Shown one piece after another: positions 31,560-43,063 of a stretch of 64,000 nt of DNA; within the stretch, counting starts at the first letter, position 1, and each line of letters opens with the position of its first letter. The DNA comes from Daphnia pulex. Its lineage: Eukaryota; Arthropoda; Branchiopoda; Diplostraca; Daphniidae. Under the pieces are notes generated by a model. It searched no databases and was not told the DNA's origin. It saw nothing but the letters and a program-made list of their open reading frames with translations. The stretch covers positions 5,146,001 through 5,210,000 of the forward strand of contig NC_060025.1 in the NCBI RefSeq assembly GCF_021134715.1. Direction: 5' to 3'. Position numbers and translations under genes: made by a program.

Positions 31560-33823
31560 AAGAAAGTCTTGCTTTCATTGGCTAGCTGCAAACTCTATTT
31601 TCATTGGACAGTTCAGAGACTGTAGGCTCCCTCTGGATGGGAAATACGGGAAATACCTAAAGGAAGGGCGGCAAAGAAAATACTATTGTAATTTATATAT
31701 TTATATAGTAATAAGATATATATTGTAACCAGATTGTAACAGAATAACAACAGATTTCTAAGAATGTAGTTTGACACACTTTAAAGTAACAGTAATATGG
31801 ATGGGTTATATTAACTTGCAAAGAGTCGGTTCATCTTCTTATAAAATATTAAAACAAAAAAACTAGATTAGGAATATCAAGGGAATATTTAATAATTACA
31901 GCCTGCCGATCAATGACTCTAGCGAGTACGCTTAGACGTAGCGATACGCCTCGATCGTAATTAAAATTATTCAGATTTGTAGCTGAAATAAAATAGTGCT
32001 CTTTCTATGATTCCTAAAAAACCCAAAAAAAAAATCATGTTGTGCAAATAGAAAGGTTATTTACAGAAAAATCTGAAAAAAATAGAAGTTGAGAAATTAT
32101 GAAAATATTTTAACGTATTTTAAATTATTTTATTCATTACATATTTTAATTTTGTGAAAAATAGATTAAAATCTGATTAATATACGATAAACGAATAAGG
32201 GCCTCTTATTTATAAAGGGCGTTGTGAATTGTGATATAGATATAGCGCAGAAGCAGAGCAAGAACCGGGGTTCAGCAACACACAAACATCGAAATTTTAA
32301 AAAACGGTTGGCAATGTCATATGTAGGTTGTTTACCAAACTATGCAAGACATATATTTCCTGAATTTATTATGTTCAAAGCGATAGCTATATAATGTGCT
32401 CCTTAATTAACTGGTAAAATACATAAAGTCTTAGTCTACATGTTTTGCTGCCACATTCACTAATTACAATTTTTGTAAATAAAACATGTGACTGATGTGA
32501 GGGGAAACATATACAAGCGAGCAGTAGCACTATAAATAGCGATAAATCTAGATTATTGCACGTATAACCATTCTGGGACGAATTTTCTTGTGGTTATACG
32601 ATTGATGAACGCAAAACGCATAATTTTGTGAATGGACAATACCCATGGCCATCTTCTGAGTTTTAAAAATGGAATTTTTGTTTTTATCTTGGATCTTTTC
32701 AGTCCGTTTTCATTCAGATCCTGTTGAAAACTGGTAACATAAATTTTAAAAAATCAGCTAGGTATTTTTGTCATCCATTCGTGCTGCTATTCCAAGCATT
32801 TTTGGATGTTGTTTTACCTGAGATGTATCCCGCAAAATACACCCAAATGGAATTATCTACCAATTAAAAAAAAAAATCTATTTATCTCTCGCATTATCTC
32901 ATTAGGTTGCTACTATTGGGCCTGAATGTCGTTATTCGTCGTCATTTCACGCGACGTTTTATGCACTGGGCATATGAATGACGGAGCCTGAATAACGCCC
33001 CCTTCCCCCGAGAATCCGAGATGTTTTCAATTGCAAATTAGAAAGACGAAGTCTCAGCAACTCTTAAACAGAGAGAAAGAATCTCGAATCATGGTTCAAA
33101 ACAAATTAGGGTAATGTTCCTAATTTTGGACAGGCCTAAATCCTTGCCTAAATCGTTGCACGGTTAAAGTGGTTAATCAAAATGTGAAATGTTCTAAGTT
33201 TGAAGTTCCAATCCTATGAAAAATGTAGCTGATATGAAAGTAAATTTTTATATCCCATCCCAAGCGTTGGCTTTTATAAATTTAGTACGTAAGTCTAAAT
33301 CTGTTTGTTTTGTTTTTTTTTCAAATATAGGCTATCTCATCCGGGATTTGAATTGCGGTACCTCAGTATCAACAATCTTCAATACGAATCTTCAATATAT
33401 GTTCACAAACACAGCAATTACCAGACTAATGGGAATTGAATATAGAAGTTGACGCAAGCCTAGAGAGTGGCCGTCATGCTCACGCTCGAGCGCAAGGTTG
33501 GCTGCCAAGAACAGGCGGAGTGTTATGCACTAGCCTGTCTGTGTGCAACTGAGGCTGAGCCTCTCTGTATTCAACTACGGCTCATTACCGCTAGGGGCTC
33601 TGCCCACATGACAAGATACAACAGGCTATACTTTGAAGAGTAGATTTAATCCGATCCCTTGCTGCGCGCGCGAGTTTCCCGATAGGAGTGGTCCAACAAT
33701 TAGAAAATAGTTTTCCTCAAGTCTATATTTTGATTTTCCGATTTTCCCTTTATCCTTTTTGGTAAAATTTATTGCACTCCGGAGCACTCTAGTGTCAAAA
33801 GAGGCTGTTGGTTTGTATTACAG
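31560..33823. other. Non-coding stretch
   Basis: No gene recognised. AT-rich. A 78-aa ORF at 33216-33452 lacks family signal. A GC-richer block at about 33470-33620 may be repeat-derived. Confidence 0.45.
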
Positions 33824-34158
33824 ATGAATCTGTTCAAGTACAACCATTTGAGGAAAATGGTTATTTGGCTAGAATAGATTTCAATCCTACAGTTCCCTAT
33901 TGTTCACTTGCCAGCCTTATTGGCCTCTGGCTGAGGCAAGATTCAGAAAAATGTGGTGGGAAGGATCAAATTGGACATAGTTATTGCAGAGGGTAAACAC
34001 AGCACAGAAGAAGAGAGTAAGTCCTAATACCATATTTAAATGTTCAAAAAAGCTTTCATAAAATATTCTTTTACTTTATTCCCATCCAGTCAATAAACAA
34101 ATCAACGATAAGGAAAGAGTCGCCGCCGCCTAAGAGAATCTTAACGAGGAATTTTTTT
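33824..34158 (+). pseudogene. CIAO2 / MIP18-family (galla) gene fragment
   Basis: CIAO2 (FAM96/MIP18) proteins belong to the cytosolic iron-sulfur assembly targeting complex. After an acceptor-like TTACAG, exon 1 (33824 to about 34016) encodes DESVQVQPFEENGYL, then FNPTVPYCSLASLIGLWLR with the conserved Cys. A one-base insertion near 33960 shifts the frame; KLDIVIAEGKHSTEEE follows in another frame. After a 73-bp intron, 34090-34158 encodes NKQINDKERVAAA, then a stop, then ENLNEEFF-stop in place of the usual conserved C-terminus. The upstream N-terminal exon is missing. A truncated, frameshifted genomic copy; CIAO2A versus CIAO2B cannot be decided. Confidence 0.82.
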
Positions 34159-34440
34159 GAGAAGAAAAAAATAAAAGACAATAAATTTCCTCAGAGTATT
34201 TTGTATTCCATTCCATGAGATCAACTCACAAGTATGAAAGGCACTGCAAAGGCACTGCAGAGACAATTTCATCGCACATATACACTCTGGATTGATTTTA
34301 GTATAAGACTAGAACAATTACCAAAAAGCTCCCTGGTAAATTTATAAATAAAGCAAGTGTTATCTCTGGTAAGAAGAAAAGCATAACCAAAAGCGACAAG
34401 CAAGTTTGTTTCGTGAAAGACTTGTAAACTTAAAAAAAGA
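34159..34440. other. Spacer between two gene relics
   Basis: Nothing recognised. Confidence 0.4.
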
Positions 34441-35829
34441 TCAAAATTTCTCAAAAACGAGACAAGTTAAGTGAAAAACAAAAGGGAAGTGGGGCGGGAG
34501 GCAGTAAGTAATTTCAGGCGAGTCGAGGAGAGAGGGACTTTTTAAACTTCGGACAGGACCGCAGGAGTGCTGGGAATAACATCCATAATCACTTAGACAG
34601 GGTCGTTGTTGTTTTCCTCGGGCTCGAATCTTGGACGCAGGCTGCTGCTTCTCCAAGTCTGTGGCGGTGCAAAGGGAACGAGTGCGGGGTGCTCGACGGC
34701 CGCTACCGCGTCGGACGGGCTTGTCTGGCTGCGCAAGGTGTTGATTCAGCAGCTTGATGACTTCCTCCACGTCGGCTTCATTCTTGCCTTTGATGTTCTC
34801 TTTGATGACCTCGACCACACCGTCATCTTTCTTGTCCTGCAAAAGAAATTTCAATTATCCGGTTAAGAAGTGAAAATAAGAAAACAAACTCACCTTGAAT
34901 GTTTCCGTAAGGCCTGCATAGGTGATGCTGGACTCAACGAGCATATGGCGGAGGAATCCAGCACGCCGGCGAGGCTTGATACCTTGACCAAACATGTCAG
35001 CGAATACAGGTCTCCATTGAGCCTCCTTAGTCAATTCTTCTTTGATCTTCTTGACTTGTTCGAGCAAATGATCGCAACTGATGAGGTTCTCCTTAAGTAC
35101 CCTAGTGTTGATGCGGCCGCCATGCACCTTGCGAAGGATCTTGTGAAGTGCTTGATTGAGCACGTTGAACAGCGCTCTCCAAAGGTGTGTCGACTCCAAG
35201 GTGATGATCAGCCAAAGCTTTAAGGACCATGCGATGTTCATCCTTCAAATCATGCACCTGTTTTCGATTGAAAGACAATTTTCTTGTCGGTGAAATTATC
35301 TTTTTGGAGCTAGATGAGCCACGATACGAACTCGTTGCAGGCGGCCACCTCGCTCTTGGACTTGAGCATTCTGTTGTTGCGGATCTCCTTGAGCATGCGG
35401 TAACGACCCGTGTCAACGATGCGAAGATTGTAGTTGTGAATTACATTCAGCGGTAGCTTGCCATACGGCATGACGTACTCGTTGAAATCGTGCCCTTCTG
35501 CTTTCTCTTCCTGTGCCACGTAGAATGATCCATTACGTACTCATTGAAATCATGCCCTTCTGCTTTCTCTTCCTGTGCCACGTAGGATGATCCCAGGTTG
35601 ACCATCTCGTCGATGAGGCGTCGACCAGTAACGGTGGCTTCCCACATGACCACAGCAATGCTGTCATCGTGTTCAGGCATTGGCTGTGCTGGCTGAGTGG
35701 TGATCACAGCGGGGGGAGCATAGCATCAGATTCAACCTTGGCCTCTGTAGTTGGTGGCTGAATTACCACCTCTATGATGGTCTCCTCGGTGGAAGATGAG
35801 GTCTGTTGTTCTTCACTGTTGTTGGTCAT
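34441..35829 (-). pseudogene. exuperantia-like gene relic
   Basis: Exuperantia is an exonuclease-fold/SAM-like RNP protein that localises maternal mRNA in flies. On the minus strand an ATG at 35829 opens MTNNSEEQQTSSS; about 40 codons later a six-C run puts the reading out of frame. Next come TVTGRRLIDEMVNLG, a 62-bp tandem duplication (35474-35535 / 35536-35597) that breaks the frame, EYVMPYGKLPLN, VDTGRYRMLKE, RMLKSKSEVAACNEFVSWL and a stop. The middle third of the usual protein is absent. The sequence resumes with LKDEHRMVLKALADH, a frameshift, VLKENLISCDHLLEQ, WRPVFADMFG, then a normal GTGAGT donor (34893) and acceptor (34837) to DKKDDGVVEVIKENI. Because introns remain, it is not a retrocopy. 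Four or more lesions indicate a pseudogene. Confidence 0.78.
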
Positions 35830-36329
35830 TCCTGTAATTTTATTCTGCAACACAAAACACTATCGATAATCAAACAGCATTCAACAACAGTGTAGTGGTT
35901 AAAAACAAAATGCGAGCAAAGAGAATACTTAGGCAGTCTTCAAGAACAGTTCCCCTTTTCTTTAACCAAAGTGGTATTGAAACGGTGGTTTCCCCACAGC
36001 AATGCTGTCATCGTGTTCAGGCATTGGCTGTGCTGGCTGAGTGGTGATCACAGCGGGGGGAGCATAGCATCAGATTCAACCTTGGCCTCTGTAGTTGGTG
36101 GCTGAATTACCACCTCTATGATGGTCTCCTCGGTGGAAGATGAGGTCTGTTGTTCTTCACTGTTGTTGGTCATTCCTGTAATTTTATTCTGCAACACAAA
36201 ACACTATCGATAATCAAACAGCATTCAACAACAGACTTGTAGTGGTTAAAAAACAAATGCGAGCAAAGAGAATACTTAGGCAGTCTTCAAGAACAGTTCC
36301 CATTTTCTTTAACCAATGTGGTATTGAAA
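35628..36329 (-). repeat. Tandem duplication of the exuperantia-like 5' exon region
   Basis: Copy 1 (about 35628-35981) and copy 2 (about 35982-36329) share the first coding exon, the TCATTCCTGTAATTTTATTC 5' segment and upstream DNA; a second start codon is at 36173. Both carry the same six-C frameshift, so that lesion predates the duplication. The copies differ by only a few bases. Confidence 0.88.
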
Positions 36330-38162
36330 TTAATTAATTACCTGAGGATTTGATGGCCGCTGGTTGATGGAAGAGAATACCATTACTTTCGAATGAAGAC
36401 TGCAAATGGAAAACAGTAGACCGAGTTGATTGACTAGTAATAGGCTGTGTTTATATAGCACGGCCTTATAGCAATGCGTCAGAACCATCTAACGGCAGTT
36501 TAATAAAACACGAAAACACAAATTCGAGTATATAATTATGATTTCGTCGCAATATAAAAATCTAAATGTGACGGCTCCATGTAAAACCTTGTCTTGCACA
36601 ACATGATCATAATTTCCTAATTTTTTAACTCTAAGAAAAAAATCGTATAAGACATTAATGAAATAAACAACTTTCCTATCTCTCTGAGAGGAACAACGCC
36701 ATCTGTTGGTGTGGGTTGGGTTGGGTTGGGTCAGGAAACAGGTCTTTGGCGATAGAATCCCTATCGGGAAATTCCAACCGATGAAATTGTAGGAGATTTT
36801 TGGCCGATATTTTGAAATTTAGGCTTTGGAAGAGGAAGACAATCATTGAAAGGAAAGGAATCATTCCCGATGGAATTTTTAAAAACTTCCACCATGCAAT
36901 CAATCAATCATCTATCAACTGCTCAATTTGATTGATTAAGCGTAGTTGTAATTTTTGCTCTGAGCTGGCGCAAGTGCGGTTGACAGTGAAGATTCAATAT
37001 TTCAATCAGAGGTCTCTGACTCTCGGAGCTGGCGGTGCAGGGCTCAGCAGTCAGCACGTAACGTCACTTTCTCAAATTGGGTAATGTTCTCATGACTTGA
37101 TACACAATAAAGGATAAGTAGCGAATAGAGTTAATAGATGATGTCCGATTCGATGCTGTTCAACATGAGACAGACAGAAAATAGCGTCCCCATAACAAAC
37201 TAAGATGTAAACACACCTAGAAGCGTTTCTTAATCTCAGCCAAGGTTGGAACAAACGTTGAGGTTCGGGGAAAATTAGGACCGATGTCGAGTGGTTCAAC
37301 GTCGGCACACAGCACCAACGTTAACAGTACGACATATTATAACACGTGACAATATTTTGCTGGGTAAGTCGGTATCTAAGCGATGATACGTACATGTAAG
37401 TGAATCCACACCGTTACCATCACGCATCACGGTGACCAACTAGTCAATCATTTATTGAGTTTAAATCATCATTCAATGCATTTGGGAGCGCTGCAGATTC
37501 GCATGTGCTTCTGCATGGTGGAAAAGACGAAGGGTTTGTTGCAGCATAGTACTAGCGCGCCGGTAACTCGCAATAGGCCTATTACGGCACCTGCTGTTCC
37601 GCCAGCTCCGTAAAATTAAAATATTTTCGACAAATACCGTGTAGTTTAGGTTTTTCTTTTTTTTTTTTAATGAACTTTCCAGGAGAGAGACGACGACGAG
37701 TTGACACACTGAATTGTTGAGCTCAATGTTTGCGTATTTGGCTTCAATAAACATAATAGATATTGGTATTTTGGGGGTCCTGCTAGCGCCTCCTAGTCAC
37801 AAGGATCACGCGAAGCTTAGGGAAATATTTGAAACCGTGAAATATAATGCTTCCCATGCAAATATAAAGCGGTACGTCTTCATCAAAGCATCCAAGCATG
37901 GATTGATCAACTATGGTTCCCGTGAAATAACATCGATCCACAATCCTACGTAAAGCAGAAGCAATTTCATTTTTCTTATACTGTAGTTTATTTTATAAGG
38001 ATATATTAGAATTTCTACACCATTATGCATAAAATGTTGTTATTGTCTGTAAGACAATTTACTCGTTGAGTACAAGAAGAAAATATATGGTGTTGCTTAG
38101 CAAACCTTGCCGTTTAATCAATAAAAGTTGGGTAAGAATAAAATGAAAGTCGCATTCCGTCA
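36330..38162. other. Mostly non-coding stretch
   Basis: Contains a GGGTT-type run at about 36711-36733 and an unrecognised plus ORF at 37714-37953 with no ATG start at its first codon, including HKDHAKLREIFETVKYN and IKRYVFIKASKHGL; this might be an exon, but I cannot name it. CACGTGAC occurs at about 37344. Confidence 0.4.
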
Positions 38163-39254
38163 ATGGAAGATTATGTATGCTGCCGTGAACTTGCTCAGCA
38201 ACTGGATGAGCATTTTTTAAAAGGAGACGGCGAAAAATTTTTTGAAGTAAGAGGTCAATTCAATTTTTTAATGTGACGAATTCGTGAATGCGTTATGTGT
38301 AATTGTTGAGTTCACTCTACACAGGTATGGGAGTCTCTTGTGGGAAAACCCGAAGAATCTCTTGCTGATCCTAACTATGATCTGTTTCTCTTGGTTGATT
38401 TCAAATTACAAGTATATTTTACAGTTTTCCAAACTTCAATTAACAATGCGGAGAAAAAAGCGAGAAAAAAATTCTCTAACTTTCTGCAAGAAAAAGGTTC
38501 CGTTTATTCCAAGTTTAATGAGTTGGCACCTTATTTTGCAATTCCATACATCGAGAACCAAAATCATTTTCTGCTAAATGAAATTCTTAAAGTAATATTT
38601 TGTTATTTCTTGATTAAACTTTAATTCTTTTTTTTTCTTTAATTGGAAATACATTTTTTTTTGCTGTGTCGTCAATAGGATGAGTGGGTGCAACATTTAA
38701 AAACGCAATGGAAAGATTTTTTAGAGAAGAGAATCACTCATATTCATGGTGATGACAAAATAAGACTTGAACAACAAAATAGAAAATATTTCAATTTAAA
38801 AGCCAAATTCACGAAATTAAAAGATGATCATAAGTCACTCTTAGGTATGCGTGCATTTTTGGTTAAAAATTAAAAAAAAAAAACTTTTTTGTTTAAATTT
38901 GTATTTTACACAGATTTGGCCACTCGTTTAGTTGCAGCTCTAGAGGAATCAATTCGGGGAGATACGAAATGTTCTCTTGAGACATTTGAAAACTACAATC
39001 AACAAATAATGATTTATTCTCATAGTCTTTTAAAAACGAATGTAATTATTGTTTTTTATCCAATAAAATGTCATAAGACTAAAATTAATTATTCTTGAAG
39101 TTAAAAGAAGCAACACTGATTTAAATTTAAATTTTTCTTGTAGATTTCCGAGGGGGAGCAAAAAAGTTCTCTAGAGGTAGGTTTTCAATGGGAAGCTCGT
39201 TCCCTTCGGACATCGACATCAGTTGAAACAATTGGTTCAAAAAATTCTTTGTAG
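38163..39254 (+). CDS. Short ARMC9-like protein (N-terminal region only)
   Basis: ARMC9 is a ciliary-base protein with an N-terminal LisH domain and C-terminal armadillo repeats. Five exons, 38163-38246, 38325-38591, 38679-38844, 38914-39041 and 39144-39254, join into 756 bp (251 aa) with GT-AG borders and closed phase. Similar blocks to ARMC9: HFLKGDGEKFFEVWESLVG, LQEKGSVYSKFNELAPYFAI followed by PYIEN, DEWVQHLKTQWKDFL, and LKDDHKSLLDLATRLVAALEE, in the same order. The LisH segment before them is not seen (an in-frame stop lies 24 bp upstream of the ATG), and no armadillo repeats follow; the last exon ends SVETIGSKNSL-stop. It could be a lineage-specific short paralogue or a truncated copy, but every frame is open. 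Confidence 0.75.
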
Positions 39255-40121
39255 ATCGGAAAATCTTATTTATTTACATTATTGTCGATTATTATTAACC
39301 ATTTACACACAACATTTTTTTAAAAAGTGGTTTTATTGATTTATTCAAAATCTACCCGTGGTTTTTTTGTTTGTTTGTTTTATGATGTTAATTCGTTTCA
39401 TTTAATCGTCTGTTCTATCAATATGTTGTTTTCATGCACACACAAATAAAAAGCGCTTCGTGTTTACGTTTGCTAGTCATTTTAAAGCTGTAATTAAACT
39501 AACTATGCATATAAAAAGTCTGCAGAGTCTGCACTAAAATCGTCAGTTACGAAGATGGCATTTCAATCTTCAATGTAGGTGCCGATAAAAATATATAATA
39601 CTTTTTTGAAAAAAAATAAGACTCGCGACATGGGCCTTTTTTCTAGAGACGACAGGGATAGTCCTTCATCGAGATCTCCAACTTTTTAGAAAGTTCTCCC
39701 TTTTACATAAAAAAAATTTCTGGCCTCCATCCTTTCTATTACCTTTTTCCGCGAACTCAACTTAACGTGAAAGTAAAAATGCCTGACTACTGTCCTTTTT
39801 TAGTGCCGGGAAAAGCATCGTTGAATTTTGATCAAGACCATACTTTCTATTTTTTTCCCCCTGCAATAAACAGTTCAGGAAGAGTTTCGAGTTAGAGACT
39901 ACCTCAGGGTCAACGGCAAAAGTGCTTATTCTGCCAACAACTAGAACTTTATTTTAATGGAAAATGAAGAAACCTAGTGTACTCCGAGTGTTAGAACTTG
40001 GTGCAAATCATGTGGCACGTGAAGAAAAACTTATCCGCGTTGCTTCAGAAATAAAATGATGAACATATTATTCTTGGAGAATTTTTTGTGTAATAAGGAT
40101 AGAAAATAATCACAAAATATT
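39255..40121. other. Intergenic, between ARMC9-like and misato
   Basis: Probable 3' UTRs of both convergent genes; AATAAA at about 39446 (plus). Nothing else recognised. Confidence 0.5.
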
Positions 40122-42354
40122 TTAATTTTCATCATAAAGTTCAGCATAAGAAAAAATATGATCTCGATTTTCCAGGAAGTCATCTTCTTCCATTCCGGAA
40201 CTGAAAAATCGCTGTAGACTTTTGATTTCAATTTTTGATATTGCAGAATGAAGTTCTCTCAAACTGTGACCTAACGTTTCAGAACTATGAAGGCCTCCAA
40301 AAGTACGGAAGTGCGAATGACCTAAAAATAAAATTACAATCAATTACTAAAAAATAATTTAACATCTTCCAAACCAGACATATTTTTTTAAAAACAATAT
40401 AAACACAGTGTCAGGATCTAATATAAAAACAAACAATATTTGTATCCTTTGTTTTTGGAATAAATAAGTGATTAAAAATAGATGAGGATGAAACTTACTT
40501 TTAGAATTAGAAAATAAGATTAATTGGGCAGTCGCTCAAAATAGTCAACATAACTGAATACGGTACCTGTTTCGTAAGGTCCAGATGAACCGAGAAATTT
40601 TTCGGGATAAGGTTTAACGGCTGAGCAAAAAGTACTGAAGACAGAATTGACAGTCATAGTGTGATCCCATTGACGACGAGACCAACAGTCTACGACAGAC
40701 TGAAACTCGCAAGGATTTGATAATCCACGCCACACTAGATGTTGCCTCCAGCAGTTTCTGAAGTTTTCTACGCCAGGAGTCAATGGCACAACTTCCAAAA
40801 ATGCCGAATTTATGGAATCAAAATTGGAGACTAGAAGATTGACAATTATTTCGATAAATAAAAAGTTACACTATGTGAAAAACATTCGTTTGCTTAAAGA
40901 TTGTCACCTTTATCAAGAAGTGGTATTGCACAAGAAACACCAACTGCTTTCCGACCTTCCATGGTAATTTTTTTAACAAAATCGGTCATATGAAAAAAGC
41001 TTTTTTTAGTTTGTAGAGGTAACAAAATTGAATCTAGAGCGGTGGCTATTATTGCTCCTGCATGATACATGGAGTATGGCTACAATTTTTGAAATCAAAC
41101 AGTCATCAGTATAGCAAAAATGATTATGTACCAAACAAGGTTAAAAGTTTTATAGTAGACGAACCTTTAGGTCTTCAAGACGGCGAAATTTTCTTGAGTT
41201 TGTGGAACACCAAAGAGGATCCAAACTGACTGGACTTAACATTGAGGAACCCTCAAAAAGTGAATCTATGACTAGTCCCATATTTGCCAAACACTCTGCT
41301 CTTCTGGCAAAGTTATACTCAGAATGTGCTGGAAATGAAGGGATTGTATAAATGACTTTGTTTGAGTACTCTTGATTGATCAACTCCAATAACTGTGATG
41401 TAACACCACCATATCCATTATCAGCATCAAGAAGGATATTAAACCCCTGAAAATCGAAAATGTATAACAGTATTACTATTCTTGTAGTTCACAATAATTT
41501 TTTTTTAAATGTCTAACCTGAAAATAATCACATTCTTCAATAAAGAATCGAATCTGGTTCTCAATATATTCTAAGTCATCCTCTTTTTTCATACATGATA
41601 TTCCTTGAGAAAACAAATTAAATGTCTCTGTTGGTTTCATATGTTGAAAACCATTTAAGTTATTGATGGATTTGGGATGTAATTTGTTGTTCAACAAAGC
41701 TCTCCAATCACAGAAATCATTGGACTCAAAATCCATATTGGGGTATGATTCATTATCACCTAGAAATTGTTCAACATAATCATTAAAGTATTTTGTTTTT
41801 TTATTATCAATAAAATTAAAGATACTCATACATGATGCTGTGTCCTCTCTGAGTATCCAATCATGTTCATTCTGATGAGTCGAAGGAAATTCTACTTTTC
41901 TGTTCGGAAAATCAATTTCTCCTTTTATAGTGACTGCAACAAGTCTAGGGTTTCCAACTGCCTTGTCCTGTTATTGATCTAAAGAGTAACTCTGTACACA
42001 AACTAAATTCAAAAATATACTCACAGATACTCCTTCTCGGAAAAAAACACTGTGATCTATTTCATTCTCTACTGCCTCATACTTGTCAGAGGACACTGCA
42101 GCAGCTGCACTCTATTCAAACCATAAATTAGACAAATGTGTTATTGAAAGACACAAGAACTAAAATAATTAGTCAATTAAATTTACTTGGCAATCTCATG
42201 AATTTTAATGAAATATCATAATCTATCTACCAATTCACAAATGTTGAGAAACCAAAACACACGTCAAAAGATTTAATACCTGTATATTCCACCAATGGGC
42301 GCCAATTACATTTGAAAACTCCCCGAGTTGAATGGTCAAGATTTCTTTCGCCAT
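40122..42354 (-). CDS. mst: Misato homologue (MSTO1/DML1, tubulin-like)
   Basis: Misato is a tubulin/FtsZ-related protein needed for mitochondrial distribution and, in flies, for spindle microtubule assembly with TCP-1. Exons (minus): 42280-42354, 42025-42111, 41518-41967, 41165-41446, 40908-41079, 40567-40830, 40122-40321. They sum to 1530 bp (509 aa), the usual family size, with GT-AG borders throughout. The start MAKEILTIQLGEFSNVIGAHWWNIQ is diagnostic; exon 2 has DHSVFFREG; exon 4 has LLDADNGYGGVTSQLL, the equivalent of the family's nucleotide-binding-like segment without the tubulin GGGTGSG box; exon 7 has FRTFGGLHSSETLGHSLREL. Failure to splice the last intron would give an alternative end, TVFSYVDYFERLPN. 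Confidence 0.94.
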
Positions 42355-43040
42355 CAGAAAATCAAAAATATTGTTAATCGGTCCAAATAAAGCCCATCGG
42401 GCCTTTGAGATTTCGGAAAAGTTGACTGAGAGTTGAACCAATTGAACAGTTCGTTTGTCGACGTTCTCGGGGTTTTTGTTTATAGAACGTTATGCCACCT
42501 ATTTTTACAATTTCGAACTATTGCTATTCGAAATGGCCGATAATACTGCAAATTCATTGACGATCGTTGACGATCGATAAATCCGAAGTTTACTTTTTTT
42601 AGTGAGTTAAGTTGACCAAATTAACTGTAAAAACAAAAATTTTAAATACATTTTGAGAAAATTTTTAACCATTTTCTTTAACATTGCTAAATAGACTAGG
42701 TCCACTTGAAAATAATAGGCCCACGAATTCTGAACCCTAGCAGTAAATGAGTAAAATTAAAATTAACTAATAAAGTCAACCGTTTGTCGATTTTTTTTTG
42801 CAACGGAAAAGTTATGACTAAATTTACTACTTTTGAGATGGGAAAGGTCAACTACAGAATGGAGGAATACTGGGAAATATTCTATTTCAACATTTATTCA
42901 TTATTAGCTTCAAAATTATATCTAATCCGGTGGTACGATTGTGGCGTAAGCCATACATGGTCACGATGCTAAGATATAAGTCATACAACACATTCAGAGA
43001 CTTCTCCCGAATAAAAAAAAAATTGAAAAAAGTGAAAGAA
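42355..43040. other. Intergenic, between misato start and Slu7 end
   Basis: Presumed misato promoter (head-to-tail with Slu7). A 62-aa ORF at 42784-42972 has no family signal. Confidence 0.5.
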
Positions 43041-43046
43041 TACATT

Positions 43047-43052
43047 TTTATT
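43047..43052 (-). terminator. Poly(A) signal AATAAA of Slu7
   Basis: AATAAA on the minus strand only about 12 bp beyond the Slu7 stop codon, implying a very short 3' UTR. Confidence 0.6.
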
Positions 43053-43063
43053 CGAAAACCAAA

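Noticed and set aside
36711-36733. GGGTT repeat as telomere-like sequence
   Set aside because: About four units only, sequence TTGGG rather than the arthropod TTAGG, and it is internal.
40011-40018. CACGTG at about 40014 and 37344 as further CLEAR sites
   Set aside because: Only the 6-bp core is present and neither lies near a lysosomal gene start.
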